DNA of 64,000 bases from Aerococcus kribbianus (lineage in GTDB: Bacteria; Bacillota; Bacilli; Lactobacillales; Aerococcaceae), in the NCBI RefSeq assembly GCF_026805545.1, contig NZ_JAPRFR010000001.1, positions 930,001 through 994,000 on the forward strand, read 5' to 3'. The position numbers and the translations under genes are program-made. This document shows positions 18,259 to 26,421 of the stretch, piece after piece; the stretch's first letter is position 1, and each line of letters begins with the position of its first letter. Below the pieces are notes generated by a model, which had not been told where the DNA came from, searched no databases, and saw nothing but the letters and a program-made list of their open reading frames with translations.

Positions 18259-19716
18259 ATGACTGCTATTGAAGAAAAATATACTCCAGAAACTAATAAG
18301 TTATCTTGGAAGCATCGTGTAGGGTACGCAGCTGGAGACGCGGGTGGTGTTGTTACCTTAGTGATGGCTCAAACTTATATGAATCGTTATATCACAAATA
18401 TCGTCGGAGTATCCTTTGAGACTTTATCAATTTTATTAATAGTTTGGAATATTTGGGATGCTTTAAACGATCCATTAATGGGCAATATTATAGACAGACT
18501 TTTTGAACATCGAAAAGCTTCGGATGATAAATTTAGACCTTGGATCTTAGCATCAATTCCTATTATATGCTTAGGACTTATAGCCTTATTCTCAGCACCA
18601 TCTCATCTTAAAGGTATACTTGCTTTAGCAACACTTTTTATTACCAAAATCATTTATGAAGCAGGATATACTATGATTAATATTGCTATGGGATCAATTC
18701 AAGGAGTCATGGCAGTAAACGATACAGAACGGGCCACCCTCTCTTCTTTTCGAGGTTTAGGTTCAAACTTTGGAGCTTTAGTTGGTTCTATCGCTATTTC
18801 TCAAGTATTAGCCCATGTAGGTGAGAGTCAATTTGGCTACATGATTGCTTCAATAGTAGCGGCTTCATTGGCTGCTGTACTAATCTTTACCCATTATATA
18901 TTTACAGAAGAACGTAATGAAGCTGCTAAATATGTGGACGAACATCAAGACTCTGTTAAATTTTCTGATATATGGTCAACTTTACGTCAAAATCCAGCCT
19001 ATGTTGCCTTAATCGTTCACTCAATTTTTCTATCTTTCGGAGAAGCTATGTATAATGGAACTAGTTCATATATGGTAGCAGATGTGTTTGGAAATATTGG
19101 ATTATTATCAATCGCTTCAATTGTACAAGTAACGGTATCAGTAATCATTCTTATATTTGTGCCTAAACTAGTCCAGTTTACCAATGGCTCAGTTAATCTA
19201 TTGCGTATTATTATGGCGATTTCAATTACACTTTTTGTTTCTCTATTCTTTAGCTTAATGATTGCAGAATTACCAGGACTTGTTTATATTATTTGGGCAG
19301 GATCAGCCGCAACTTTATTAAATTTAGGTGTTCAATTACAATGGGGGTTGCTTGCTGAATCAGTAGACTACAATCAATTCACTCTTGGCAAACGTAATGA
19401 GGGAACTCTTTACGGTAGTTTCATGTTTTCTCGCCGACTTGGGCAAACTATCGCTCAATCCCTAGTAGTTCTAATAATTAGTTGGATAGGTTACAACCCT
19501 GACCTGACTAATGCAGGATTACGTCAAGCTGAATCAACAATTCGAGGATTGAGTATGACTAATTTAATAGGCCCTGCTCTAGGAGCTTTGGGATCTATTC
19601 TAGCTTTTACGATTATATGGAATATTAATGACGAAGTAAGAAAAGAAATTAGTCAATTTAAACAAAAGCAAGCACAACTTTATAAAGAAGAAATTGCAGC
19701 TGGTAAAATTGAATAA
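18259..19716 (+). CDS. GPH-family (MelB-like) cation symporter
   Basis: The 485-residue protein has about 12 membrane segments, with the family motif NIWDALNDPLMGNIIDR around residues 60-76 and KFRPWILASIP shortly after. It is a paralogue of the symporter at 11976-13400, with a longer C-terminal cytosolic tail (QFKQKQAQLYKEEIAAGKIE). It probably brings in the compound processed by the hydrolase just upstream; its nature is unknown. GAGGG lies upstream of the start. Confidence 0.87.
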   Translation: MTAIEEKYTPETNKLSWKHRVGYAAGDAGGVVTLVMAQTYMNRYITNIVGVSFETLSILLIVWNIWDALNDPLMGNIIDRLFEHRKASDDKFRPWILASIPIICLGLIALFSAPSHLKGILALATLFITKIIYEAGYTMINIAMGSIQGVMAVNDTERATLSSFRGLGSNFGALVGSIAISQVLAHVGESQFGYMIASIVAASLAAVLIFTHYIFTEERNEAAKYVDEHQDSVKFSDIWSTLRQNPAYVALIVHSIFLSFGEAMYNGTSSYMVADVFGNIGLLSIASIVQVTVSVIILIFVPKLVQFTNGSVNLLRIIMAISITLFVSLFFSLMIAELPGLVYIIWAGSAATLLNLGVQLQWGLLAESVDYNQFTLGKRNEGTLYGSFMFSRRLGQTIAQSLVVLIISWIGYNPDLTNAGLRQAESTIRGLSMTNLIGPALGALGSILAFTIIWNINDEVRKEISQFKQKQAQLYKEEIAAGKIE

Positions 19717-19723
19717 CATTGAA

Positions 19724-19758
19724 GAAGCTGGGACCTCACAATCACCCAGCTTTTTTAA
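19724..19758 (+). terminator. Terminator of the hydrolase-symporter operon
   Basis: AAGCTGGG / CCCAGCTT stem, 12-nt loop, then TTTTTT. The 260 bp that follow hold only a short hairpin (19825-19848) and a cre-like GGAAACGTTTTC (19954-19965); no gene. Confidence 0.88.
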
Positions 19759-20021
19759 TCTCATGTTTCGTTTAACAATAAATGTTTTTTATATAGACAT
19801 TCACTTTTCCTTTACAATATAAAACACCCTCCACAACTATGGAGGGTGAAAAAGGAAAAAACAAAAATGAAAGGATGATGCAATCTTAATCAGAGGACAA
19901 GATTGCCTCACAGATAGTATATCATCTTCCCAACAATAATGAAAGGGTTTTTAGGAAACGTTTTCTTTTTTGCTTATTTTTATTTTCTATCTATCCACAA
20001 TTTTGTTATCCTGATTTTTTC

Positions 20022-20160
20022 TTGCCAGATTGATTTTTCTCTGCTATACTTTCAAAAGTTAAGGACTTTTAAACTTATCCCGTGAGATAAGAAAAGAACA
20101 TCACAGTTATAGCACATCCCTTGTGCCTAAAAGTCCTTTAGCAAAATAAAGGGCTTTTTC
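20022..20160 (+). promoter_or_regulatory. Promoter and PyrR-dependent attenuator of the uracil permease gene
   Basis: Promoter TTGCCA (20022-20027), 17 bp, TATACT (20045-20050). The leader holds three competing structures. The PyrR-type hairpin has lower stem CTTTT/AAAAG (20066-20070, 20092-20096), a purine bulge AAA, upper stem CTTATC/GATAAG and hexaloop CCGTGA, which fits the known CNGNGA loop. The antiterminator pairs AAGGACTTTTA (20061-20071) with TAAAAGTCCTT (20128-20138). The terminator pairs AAAGTCCTTT (20130-20139) with AAAGGGCTTT (20148-20157) followed by T's. High UMP would let PyrR close the first hairpin and permit termination. Confidence 0.83.
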
Positions 20161-20187
20161 TATGCCCAAAAAGGAGTGCATGATTCG

Positions 20188-21462
20188 ATGGAATCGTTAG
20201 ACGTTAAGAAAAAAGAAATGCTTTTCCAACCGGAAGATACCCCACCTATTGGTCAAGGTTTGGTGATGAGTTTCCAACACATTTTTGCCATGTTTGGAGC
20301 AACTATTTTAGTCCCTTTGCTTTTAGGCATGCCGGTGTCAGTAGCCTTGTTTTGTTCGGGATTAGGCACATTGATTTATCAATTTGCTACTAAGAGCCAG
20401 GTCCCAGTTTATTTAGGGTCTTCCTTTGCCTTTATCGCAGCAATGAAATATGCGATTGAGCAAATGGGTGGCGATCCTTCTGCTGCCCAAACTGGGGTAA
20501 TTATGACAGGGATTATTTATGTCATTGTCGCTCTCTTTGTCAAAGCTTTGGGGACCAAATGGATTGACTATATCTTACCGCCTATTGTTATTGGCCCTAT
20601 GATTATTGTTATTGGTTTAGGTTTAGCGAGCTCGGCTGTTAGCAATGCTGACTTCATTGAGGGTGGAGACTGGCGTAATATGGTAGTAGCTGCTGCCACT
20701 TTCCTTATTTGTGCTTTTGTTAACACTCGCGGAAAAGGATTTATGCGGATTATTCCCTTTTTAATCGGTATTTTTGGCGGATACATAATTGCCTTAGTTC
20801 TAGGCTTAGTTGATTTTACACCTGTCATTGAAGCGCCATGGTTGCAATTACCTGAATTCTACCTTCCCTTTGCAACTGAACACTTTAATTCTTACCAGCT
20901 TTATTTCGGTCCGGAAGCTATGGCAATCTTACCAGTGGCCATTGTAACAATCTCCGAACATATTGGTGACCACACTGTCTTGAGTGAGATTGTCGGACGC
21001 CCTTTCCTCAAACAACCTGGACTCCACCGTACCCTTATCGGTGATGGGGTAGCCACCGCTGTTTCTGCCTTCTTGGGTGGACCTGCTAATACCACATATG
21101 GAGAAAATACTGGGGTTATTGGTATGACCAAGAACGCTTCTGTAAGTATTTTGAGAAACGCTGCTATTATTGCGATGTTCTTGGCATGTTTCGGTAAATT
21201 TACTGCCTTAATCACTACCATTCCAAACGCAGTACTAGGCGGTATGTCTATTCTCCTCTATGGTGTTATTGCTAGTAACGGGCTAAAGGTATTGATTGAA
21301 CGTCAAGTAGACTTCAACCAAGTACGTAACCTGATTATTACTTCTGCTATGCTAGTACTCGGCTTAGGTGGTGCAGTTCTCGATATCGGTGTGGTGACCT
21401 TCTCAGGTACCGCCCTTGCCGCTATGACTGGTATTATCTTAAACTTGATCTTGCCAGAATAA
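20188..21462 (+). CDS. pyrP: Uracil permease (NCS2 family, UraA/PyrP)
   Basis: I use the ATG at 20188 (424 residues). AAAAAGGAG lies 12 nt before it, whereas an in-frame GTG at 20176 touches the ribosome site. The protein has about 14 membrane segments and NCS2 landmarks: GLVMSFQHIFAMFGATILVP at the start, VYLGSSFAFIAA, and TISEHIGDH, whose Glu and following His match the uracil-binding residues of UraA. GGPANTTYGENTGVI is the second conserved NCS2 stretch. It is a proton-driven uracil importer in the membrane. The PyrR attenuator upstream supports pyrimidine specificity. Confidence 0.95.
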   Translation: MESLDVKKKEMLFQPEDTPPIGQGLVMSFQHIFAMFGATILVPLLLGMPVSVALFCSGLGTLIYQFATKSQVPVYLGSSFAFIAAMKYAIEQMGGDPSAAQTGVIMTGIIYVIVALFVKALGTKWIDYILPPIVIGPMIIVIGLGLASSAVSNADFIEGGDWRNMVVAAATFLICAFVNTRGKGFMRIIPFLIGIFGGYIIALVLGLVDFTPVIEAPWLQLPEFYLPFATEHFNSYQLYFGPEAMAILPVAIVTISEHIGDHTVLSEIVGRPFLKQPGLHRTLIGDGVATAVSAFLGGPANTTYGENTGVIGMTKNASVSILRNAAIIAMFLACFGKFTALITTIPNAVLGGMSILLYGVIASNGLKVLIERQVDFNQVRNLIITSAMLVLGLGGAVLDIGVVTFSGTALAAMTGIILNLILPE

Positions 21463-21488
21463 TTATTAAAAAATAATATACTAATAGT

Positions 21489-21538
21489 GAAAAATCCGGA
21501 GCAGTTCATTGATCAGTTGAACTTCTCCGGATTTTTTA
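21489..21538. terminator. Terminator between uracil permease and proS
   Basis: AAAATCCGGAG / CTCCGGATTTTTT with a second short pairing AGTTCA/GAACT inside. It is placed between converging genes and can act on both. Confidence 0.88.
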
Positions 21539-21629
21539 TTACTCACGTATATTATAGGGAACAGTTGGTGGCTATTCTTACAGTTACGCTCTTAAAGATA
21601 GTCCCACCGTTCCATTCATCACTTTCTTA

Positions 21630-23084
21630 TTAATAAGCGCGGGCGAACCAGACGGTGTATTTGGCTGGTTTGCCTGAGTAGAGGTCAACTGATTTTTCCA
21701 TCGGCGGGTCAAACGGAATGTTCCGGCTAGTGAAACCAGTAGCTTCTTTGATGGCAGCTTCTGATTCGTCAGTACCGTCCCAACCAGCTAATACCCAACC
21801 TGGTCGTTGACCATTTTCTTCGCATTTAGCAATATGAGCTTTTAGGTCTTCAAGCGTATCAATATCATAATGCTCATGGGTTTTGCGGAATTCCTTAGCC
21901 TTATCTAAGAGACGAACTTGCATGGTATCTAAGCGTTCCTGGATGGCTTCAGCTAACCCTTCTAAACGCAGACTTTCTTTATCATCAAGGTCACGCATTT
22001 TAATCATAACTTGGTCGTTAGCCATATCGCGAGGCCCAAATTCTACCCGTAATGGCACACCATGGACCTCAGCATCATTAAACTTATAACCAGCTGAATT
22101 ATTAGAGTCATCCAAACGTACGCGTAAACCAGCATCTTGTAGCTCGCTCCGTAATTCAACTAAGCGATCTAGGACCTCAGGATTTTTCTTCATGTTACCC
22201 GCTGGAATAAGGACAACTTGAGTTGCTGCCATCTTCGGAGGCAAAACTAAGCCTTGTTCATCGCCATGAGTCATGATAAGTGCGCCTAACAGACGGGTTG
22301 ATGTTCCCCATGAGGTCGTATAGGCCAAGACATGCTCATTGTCAGAGTTTAAATATTTGATATCAAAAGCATCAGCAAAGTTAGTACCCATATAATGAGA
22401 GGTTCCAGCTTGAACGGCTTTGGTGTCTTTCATCATGGCTTCGATTGAATAAGTATCGACCGCACCAGCAAAACGTTCAGAAGGCGTCTTCTGACCAGAA
22501 TAAACTGGCATAGCTAATAGGTCTTCACATAACTCTTCATAAATTTTAAGCATCGTCATTGTCCGCTCTCTGGCTTCTTCTTCTGACGCATGAGCGGTAT
22601 GACCTTCTTGCCACAAGAACTCTGAAGTCCGCAAGAATGGTAGGGTCCGTTTTTCCCAGCGGAAGACGTTGGCCCATTGGTTTAATTCCATTGGCAAGTC
22701 ACGGTAAGAATTGATCCATTCTGACATCGCGCCCCCAATCACTGTTTCTGAGGTAGGGCGTAGCGCTAAACGTTCTTCTAATTCTTCACCAGCAGCTTCA
22801 GTGACCCATGGTAATTCAGGTGCAAAGCCTTCTACATGGTCTTTTTCCTTCAAGAAATAAGATTCTGGAATCAACATTGGGAAGTAAGCATTGCGGATAC
22901 CTTCTGCTTGTAAACGTGCATTAAAGGCTTCCTTGTAGCGTTCCCATAGTTCATAGCCATCCGGTTTAAAAATAATTGTCCCTCTTACTGGTCCATAAGC
23001 AAACAAGTCCCCTTGCTGAATGGCTTGCAAATACCACTTTGAAAAATCAGTTTCTTGTAAATGTGTTTCAGCTTTTTTTCCCAT
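21630..23084 (-). CDS. proS: Prolyl-tRNA synthetase, archaeal/eukaryotic-like short form
   Basis: The 484-residue protein is a class II synthetase. Motif 2 is in ANVFRWEKRTLPFLRTSEFLWQEGHTAHA (split here around residues 139-167). ALRPTSETV (about 107-115) and the motif 3 region GTSTRLLGALIMTHGDEQGLVLP (about 264-286) are also present. The length, the absence of the 180-residue editing insertion and the C-terminal zinc-like extension ending FARAY place it in the ProS type 3 group, rather than the long ProS type 1 usual in many lactic acid bacteria. It charges tRNA-Pro with proline. It is controlled by a T-box leader. Confidence 0.96.
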   Translation of the reverse strand: MGKKAETHLQETDFSKWYLQAIQQGDLFAYGPVRGTIIFKPDGYELWERYKEAFNARLQAEGIRNAYFPMLIPESYFLKEKDHVEGFAPELPWVTEAAGEELEERLALRPTSETVIGGAMSEWINSYRDLPMELNQWANVFRWEKRTLPFLRTSEFLWQEGHTAHASEEEARERTMTMLKIYEELCEDLLAMPVYSGQKTPSERFAGAVDTYSIEAMMKDTKAVQAGTSHYMGTNFADAFDIKYLNSDNEHVLAYTTSWGTSTRLLGALIMTHGDEQGLVLPPKMAATQVVLIPAGNMKKNPEVLDRLVELRSELQDAGLRVRLDDSNNSAGYKFNDAEVHGVPLRVEFGPRDMANDQVMIKMRDLDDKESLRLEGLAEAIQERLDTMQVRLLDKAKEFRKTHEHYDIDTLEDLKAHIAKCEENGQRPGWVLAGWDGTDESEAAIKEATGFTSRNIPFDPPMEKSVDLYSGKPAKYTVWFARAY

Positions 23085-23095
23085 TTATAACATCC

Positions 23096-23373
23096 TTTCT
23101 CATAATAAAAAAAGCACTTCATCCTAAAAGGACGAAATGCTCGCGGTGCCACCTTAATTAAGTCATGAAAATCTAGGATAACCCTAAAATTCATACTTCT
23201 CTCACTTAGTGGTAACGGAACTACCGTGCTGGATTAGAGCAAGTGACTATAGTAGGTTCACCATTGAGCGGGTTAGTCTTTGCAGCAAACAGACTCTCTC
23301 TAAATCCATCAATGATTACTAGGCTACAGCATTCAACACCTTGTATTATGCCCGACCCTAAGAACTTTGTCAA
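23096..23373 (-). promoter_or_regulatory. Promoter and T-box leader of proS, proline specifier
   Basis: The promoter is TTGACA (23373-23368), 17 bp, CATAAT (23350-23345). Stem I contains the specifier loop between helices CTGTAG/CTATAG and ATCATTGA/TCAATGGT. The 3' side reads GAACCTA, giving specifier CCT (23256-23254), a proline codon. The T-box GGTGGCACCGCG follows at about 23150-23138. It is then followed by a terminator GCATTTCGTCC / GGATGAAGTGC with a T run. Uncharged tRNA-Pro should allow read-through into proS. Confidence 0.92.
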
Positions 23374-23453
23374 CTTTTCCTCATTTTTTGACTTAGCTTA
23401 TACATTGTTCCTTTAAATATTCCAGTATATAATAATGCTTAGGAGGGGTTAAA

Positions 23454-24491
23454 ATGGTGACAAGAAAAACAAAAATGTTACTAAGCTTAGCAACAATTTT
23501 CTCGGGACTAAGATTAACTAAGGCTTATATCAATAATCGTAATAGCCACCGTAGCCTAAAAAGTCGCTTCATCGAAAACCAAGTACTACCTATTATTAAT
23601 ACCAAAGAAAAATTGGCTAATCCCAAGGTTTTTGCTGACTCTTTTAACCCTGACCGCTTACAACCTACCAAACAAAGATTGCCTAGACGTTGGCAGCGAC
23701 GTTTTCAAATTCAAGCAATGACTGGTTACTCATTAAAAACCTACCATGTCCAAGCAGATAGCGACCACAGGGCAGAAACTATAATCCTATATCTCTATGG
23801 ATCGGTTGAAGGGATTGAGATGCCTTACCTTCATTGGCAATTTTTGAGCCGCCTTGCTAACTATACAACAGCTTCAATTTATGTTCCCGAAATCCCGAGT
23901 CCCTTAGCTCACTCGGTTGATACTATTTACCAAGCTTTAGAAAATTATTATCGAGACTTACTGGAAGCCTATGACGCCAAACAAATTGTCGTCTTAGGCG
24001 CCTCATTAGGGGCTAGTATTGCGCTAGGTTTTAACGATTATCTCTACCGAGAAAAGCTTCCTCTGCCCCTACATACTGCCCTAATTTCACCTATCTTAAG
24101 CACTAAAATTGGTAATTATGTGTCTAGCCATGCCGACCAGCATGACGTCGTTTTAGCGCCCTACGGATTAGAGAAACTAATGGCGCGACTAGCTGGTAAC
24201 CGTGATCTTGATGACCCACTGGTTAATCCAATTGCCACTGATTTTTCTCATCAAAGCAGCCTATCTCTCTATGTTGGTGGCAATGAATTATTGCTAGACT
24301 CTTGTCGACAATTTCTCGCTCGGGCCAACCGTGTCCAACACCGTATTTTTTATCAAGAATTCCCAGAAATGTTCCATCTCTTCCAACTCTATGATCTCAC
24401 TGAAAGCTACCAACTCTTCGACTACATCGCCCGCTTCTTGTATTCAGACTCCCAAATGCATAATAATAACAAAAAAACGCAATCAAGTTAA
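23454..24491 (+). CDS. Alpha/beta hydrolase (HSL/esterase-like) with altered oxyanion motif
   Basis: The 345-residue protein starts after AGGAGGGG. A basic, weakly hydrophobic N-terminus (MVTRKTKMLLSLATIFSGL) may anchor it. The core matches hormone-sensitive-lipase-like esterases: GASLGAS nucleophile elbow (Ser near 183), then SPILS, the acid region GGNELLLDSC and the His region FPEMFHLFQL. The usual HGGG oxyanion motif is replaced by LYGSVEG (about 109-115). Residues HWQFLSRLA and YVPEIPSPLAHS follow as in the family. The substrate is unknown. Confidence 0.75.
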   Translation: MVTRKTKMLLSLATIFSGLRLTKAYINNRNSHRSLKSRFIENQVLPIINTKEKLANPKVFADSFNPDRLQPTKQRLPRRWQRRFQIQAMTGYSLKTYHVQADSDHRAETIILYLYGSVEGIEMPYLHWQFLSRLANYTTASIYVPEIPSPLAHSVDTIYQALENYYRDLLEAYDAKQIVVLGASLGASIALGFNDYLYREKLPLPLHTALISPILSTKIGNYVSSHADQHDVVLAPYGLEKLMARLAGNRDLDDPLVNPIATDFSHQSSLSLYVGGNELLLDSCRQFLARANRVQHRIFYQEFPEMFHLFQLYDLTESYQLFDYIARFLYSDSQMHNNNKKTQSS

Positions 24492-24509
24492 AATTTTGAC
24501 TGCGTTTTT
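24472..24509. terminator. Bidirectional terminator between the hydrolase and the ECF gene
   Basis: AAAAACGCA...TGCGTTTTT stem overlapping the hydrolase stop and abutting the stop of the leftward ECF gene at 24512. Confidence 0.75.
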
Positions 24510-24511
24510 AT

Positions 24512-25099
24512 TTACACTAATTTCGATTGCTTAATTCCTCTAGCTAATGGCGTGGCTAATAGGGGGGTTAAAATTCCTGAAACTACGGCTTCTAATACAC
24601 CATTACTCCCCATTGCCGCAATAAAGGTTGCCATTAAAGCGGTTTCTGGTATACCTAAAGCGTCAGCGTAGGATTCCCCAGCAAAAAGATAAATGGCAGT
24701 TAAGACGGTAACGGTATTAACAATTGAGCCAATAACCCCGGTTAAAGTGTAGCTTGTTTTAGTACTAAGATAACGACCTAAAAAATCCGCCACAACCCCC
24801 GAAATCCAACCCACCAATAAGCGTGGTAAGACTGACACCAAGGGATTAATAAATACGACAGACAAAATATCTGGCATCAACATGGCCTTAATCATCCGCA
24901 AGACACCCCATGATAAACCTAAAACAAAACCCGTCTTTCGTCCAAACAAACATGCTCCTACAATAACAGTAATATGAATGATTGTTGCCTGAATAGGCCC
25001 AATTGGAATATAACCAATCCCTGGCACAAAGGTTTGAATCACCAACACCGCAATTAATAAACTCAGCCGTGTCAGCTGCTTGGTTTTGTTTTCCATCAT
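24512..25099 (-). CDS. ECF transporter S component (substrate-binding membrane subunit)
   Basis: The 195-residue protein has five to six hydrophobic helices. LLIAVLVIQTFVPGIGYIP followed by GPIQATIIHITVIVGA is the N-terminal pattern of ECF S components of the PF12822 type. LPRLLVGWISG in the middle is also typical. S components bind a vitamin and dock to a shared EcfA/A'/T module, which is not in this window. The gene lies 2 bp behind a CoA-type NUDIX hydrolase gene, so pantothenate is a reasonable guess for its substrate, but it is only a guess. Confidence 0.85.
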   Translation of the reverse strand: MMENKTKQLTRLSLLIAVLVIQTFVPGIGYIPIGPIQATIIHITVIVGACLFGRKTGFVLGLSWGVLRMIKAMLMPDILSVVFINPLVSVLPRLLVGWISGVVADFLGRYLSTKTSYTLTGVIGSIVNTVTVLTAIYLFAGESYADALGIPETALMATFIAAMGSNGVLEAVVSGILTPLLATPLARGIKQSKLV

Positions 25100-25101
25100 A
25101 T

Positions 25102-25713
25102 TTACACGCTACTTTCTCTTATAATTTCAATAAATCTTTGGGTGAGTTTGGCAGTCATCCCCCATAAGAGATGGTCACCCACATCATAAAAGAGGATATC
25201 ACGTTGGCTGCGATGATGGAAGGGATAATCTTCACCTCCAGGAATCCGATGATAAGGAAAATTTTCATCCATGTGACTTTCACTATAAATCGAATAGCTT
25301 TCCGGTTCTTGATTCATGAGGTGACTTAGGGATACTGCAAAGGCATAAGCTACCTCATCTTGATTAATTGATAAATCGTCTAAAGAATCAATAGCAATTT
25401 CACCAACAAAACAAGCGATAATACGATTGCCACTAACGAGGTAATCCATCTCACCCAATAATTCGATTTGTTCTGCTCGTACACCTAACTCTTCACAACA
25501 TTCCCGCACCGCTGCCTGGGCAAAACTCTCATTTGCCTCTACTCGGCCCCCTGGAAAGGATGTATCCCCACCCTGGGAAATACCATAAGCGCGCGATTCA
25601 AAAAGAACCACGCGCTTACCATCAATTGTCACAATGGGTATGAGGACAGCGTAATAATGACTAACACCTAAGGGACGAGCAGAATACTGCGAAAAGATTG
25701 CTCGTAAATTCAT
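25102..25713 (-). CDS. NUDIX hydrolase, CoA pyrophosphatase type
   Basis: In this 203-residue protein the NUDIX box reads GGRVEANESFAQAAVRECCEELGV, with all key residues (G-x5-E-x7-REx2EE-x-G) at about residues 56-78. It is preceded by LFESRAYGISQGGDTSFPGG, which resembles the extra CoA-binding signature of YeaB/NUDT7-like enzymes. These cut CoA to 4'-phosphopantetheine and 3',5'-ADP. It is translated with the downstream ECF gene (2 bp gap) and lies 12 bp after the aldolase gene. Confidence 0.83.
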   Translation of the reverse strand: MNLRAIFSQYSARPLGVSHYYAVLIPIVTIDGKRVVLFESRAYGISQGGDTSFPGGRVEANESFAQAAVRECCEELGVRAEQIELLGEMDYLVSGNRIIACFVGEIAIDSLDDLSINQDEVAYAFAVSLSHLMNQEPESYSIYSESHMDENFPYHRIPGGEDYPFHHRSQRDILFYDVGDHLLWGMTAKLTQRFIEIIRESSV

Positions 25714-25725
25714 AGTTTACTCCTA

Positions 25726-26376
25726 TTATTTTGCCTCTTGATAAGCTTGCCAATCTTTTAGAAAACCAGCAATCCCTTTGTCAGTTAGAACATGGCCCCA
25801 TAATTTAGGGAAGAGGCTTCCTGGTACAGTGGCAATATGAGCTCCGGCCAGGGCGGCACCTTCAAAATGACCGATATGACGGATTGACGCTGCAATAATT
25901 TCGGCATCATAGCCATAAGTATCTAAGACTTCACGCAATTCAGCAATCAATTTAAGCCCATCTTGTCCCATATCATCAATACGACCAATAAATGGTGAAA
26001 TATAAGTGGCGCCCGCTTTAGCTGCTAGTAAACCTTGGGCAACTGAGAAAATTAAAGTCACGTTGGTCTTGATTCCTTCCTGAGACAATGTATTCACAGC
26101 CTTTAACCCTGCTTCTGTCATAGGAATTTTCACCACAACATTATCTGCCCATTTAGCCAATTGTCTGGCTTCAGATAGCATTTCTTCATATTCTAGTCCC
26201 ACTACTTCAGCCGACACTGGTCCACTAACAGTATTAGCGATGTCTTTGATGACTTCTTCAAAGTCGCGACCTTCCTTAGCAACTAAAGATGGATTAGTTG
26301 TCACACCATCCACTAAACCTAGGTCATTAATACGTTTGATCTCATCAATATTGGCAGTATCTAAGAAAAATTTCAT
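25726..26376 (-). CDS. fsa: Fructose-6-phosphate aldolase / transaldolase-like (TalC/MipB subfamily)
   Basis: The 216-residue protein starts [18 protein letters not shown], the short-transaldolase signature. [14 protein letters not shown] follows, with the catalytic Lys in [12 protein letters not shown] (about 81-92). The length excludes full-size transaldolase. The subfamily mixes true transaldolases and fructose-6-phosphate aldolases. Position 46 bp behind transketolase favours a pentose-phosphate role. Cytosolic. Confidence 0.9.
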   Translation of the reverse strand: MKFFLDTANIDEIKRINDLGLVDGVTTNPSLVAKEGRDFEEVIKDIANTVSGPVSAEVVGLEYEEMLSEARQLAKWADNVVVKIPMTEAGLKAVNTLSQEGIKTNVTLIFSVAQGLLAAKAGATYISPFIGRIDDMGQDGLKLIAELREVLDTYGYDAEIIAASIRHIGHFEGAALAGAHIATVPGSLFPKLWGHVLTDKGIAGFLKDWQAYQEAK

Positions 26377-26421
26377 GACCTCTCTCCTTCTTGGCTAATT
26401 ACCAGTGTCCTAATAATCATC

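Noticed and set aside
19825-19848. Hairpin CACCCTCC/GGAGGGTG before the uracil permease promoter
   Set aside because: No gene ends next to it in the right orientation, and the T run is poor, so I did not call a terminator or small RNA.
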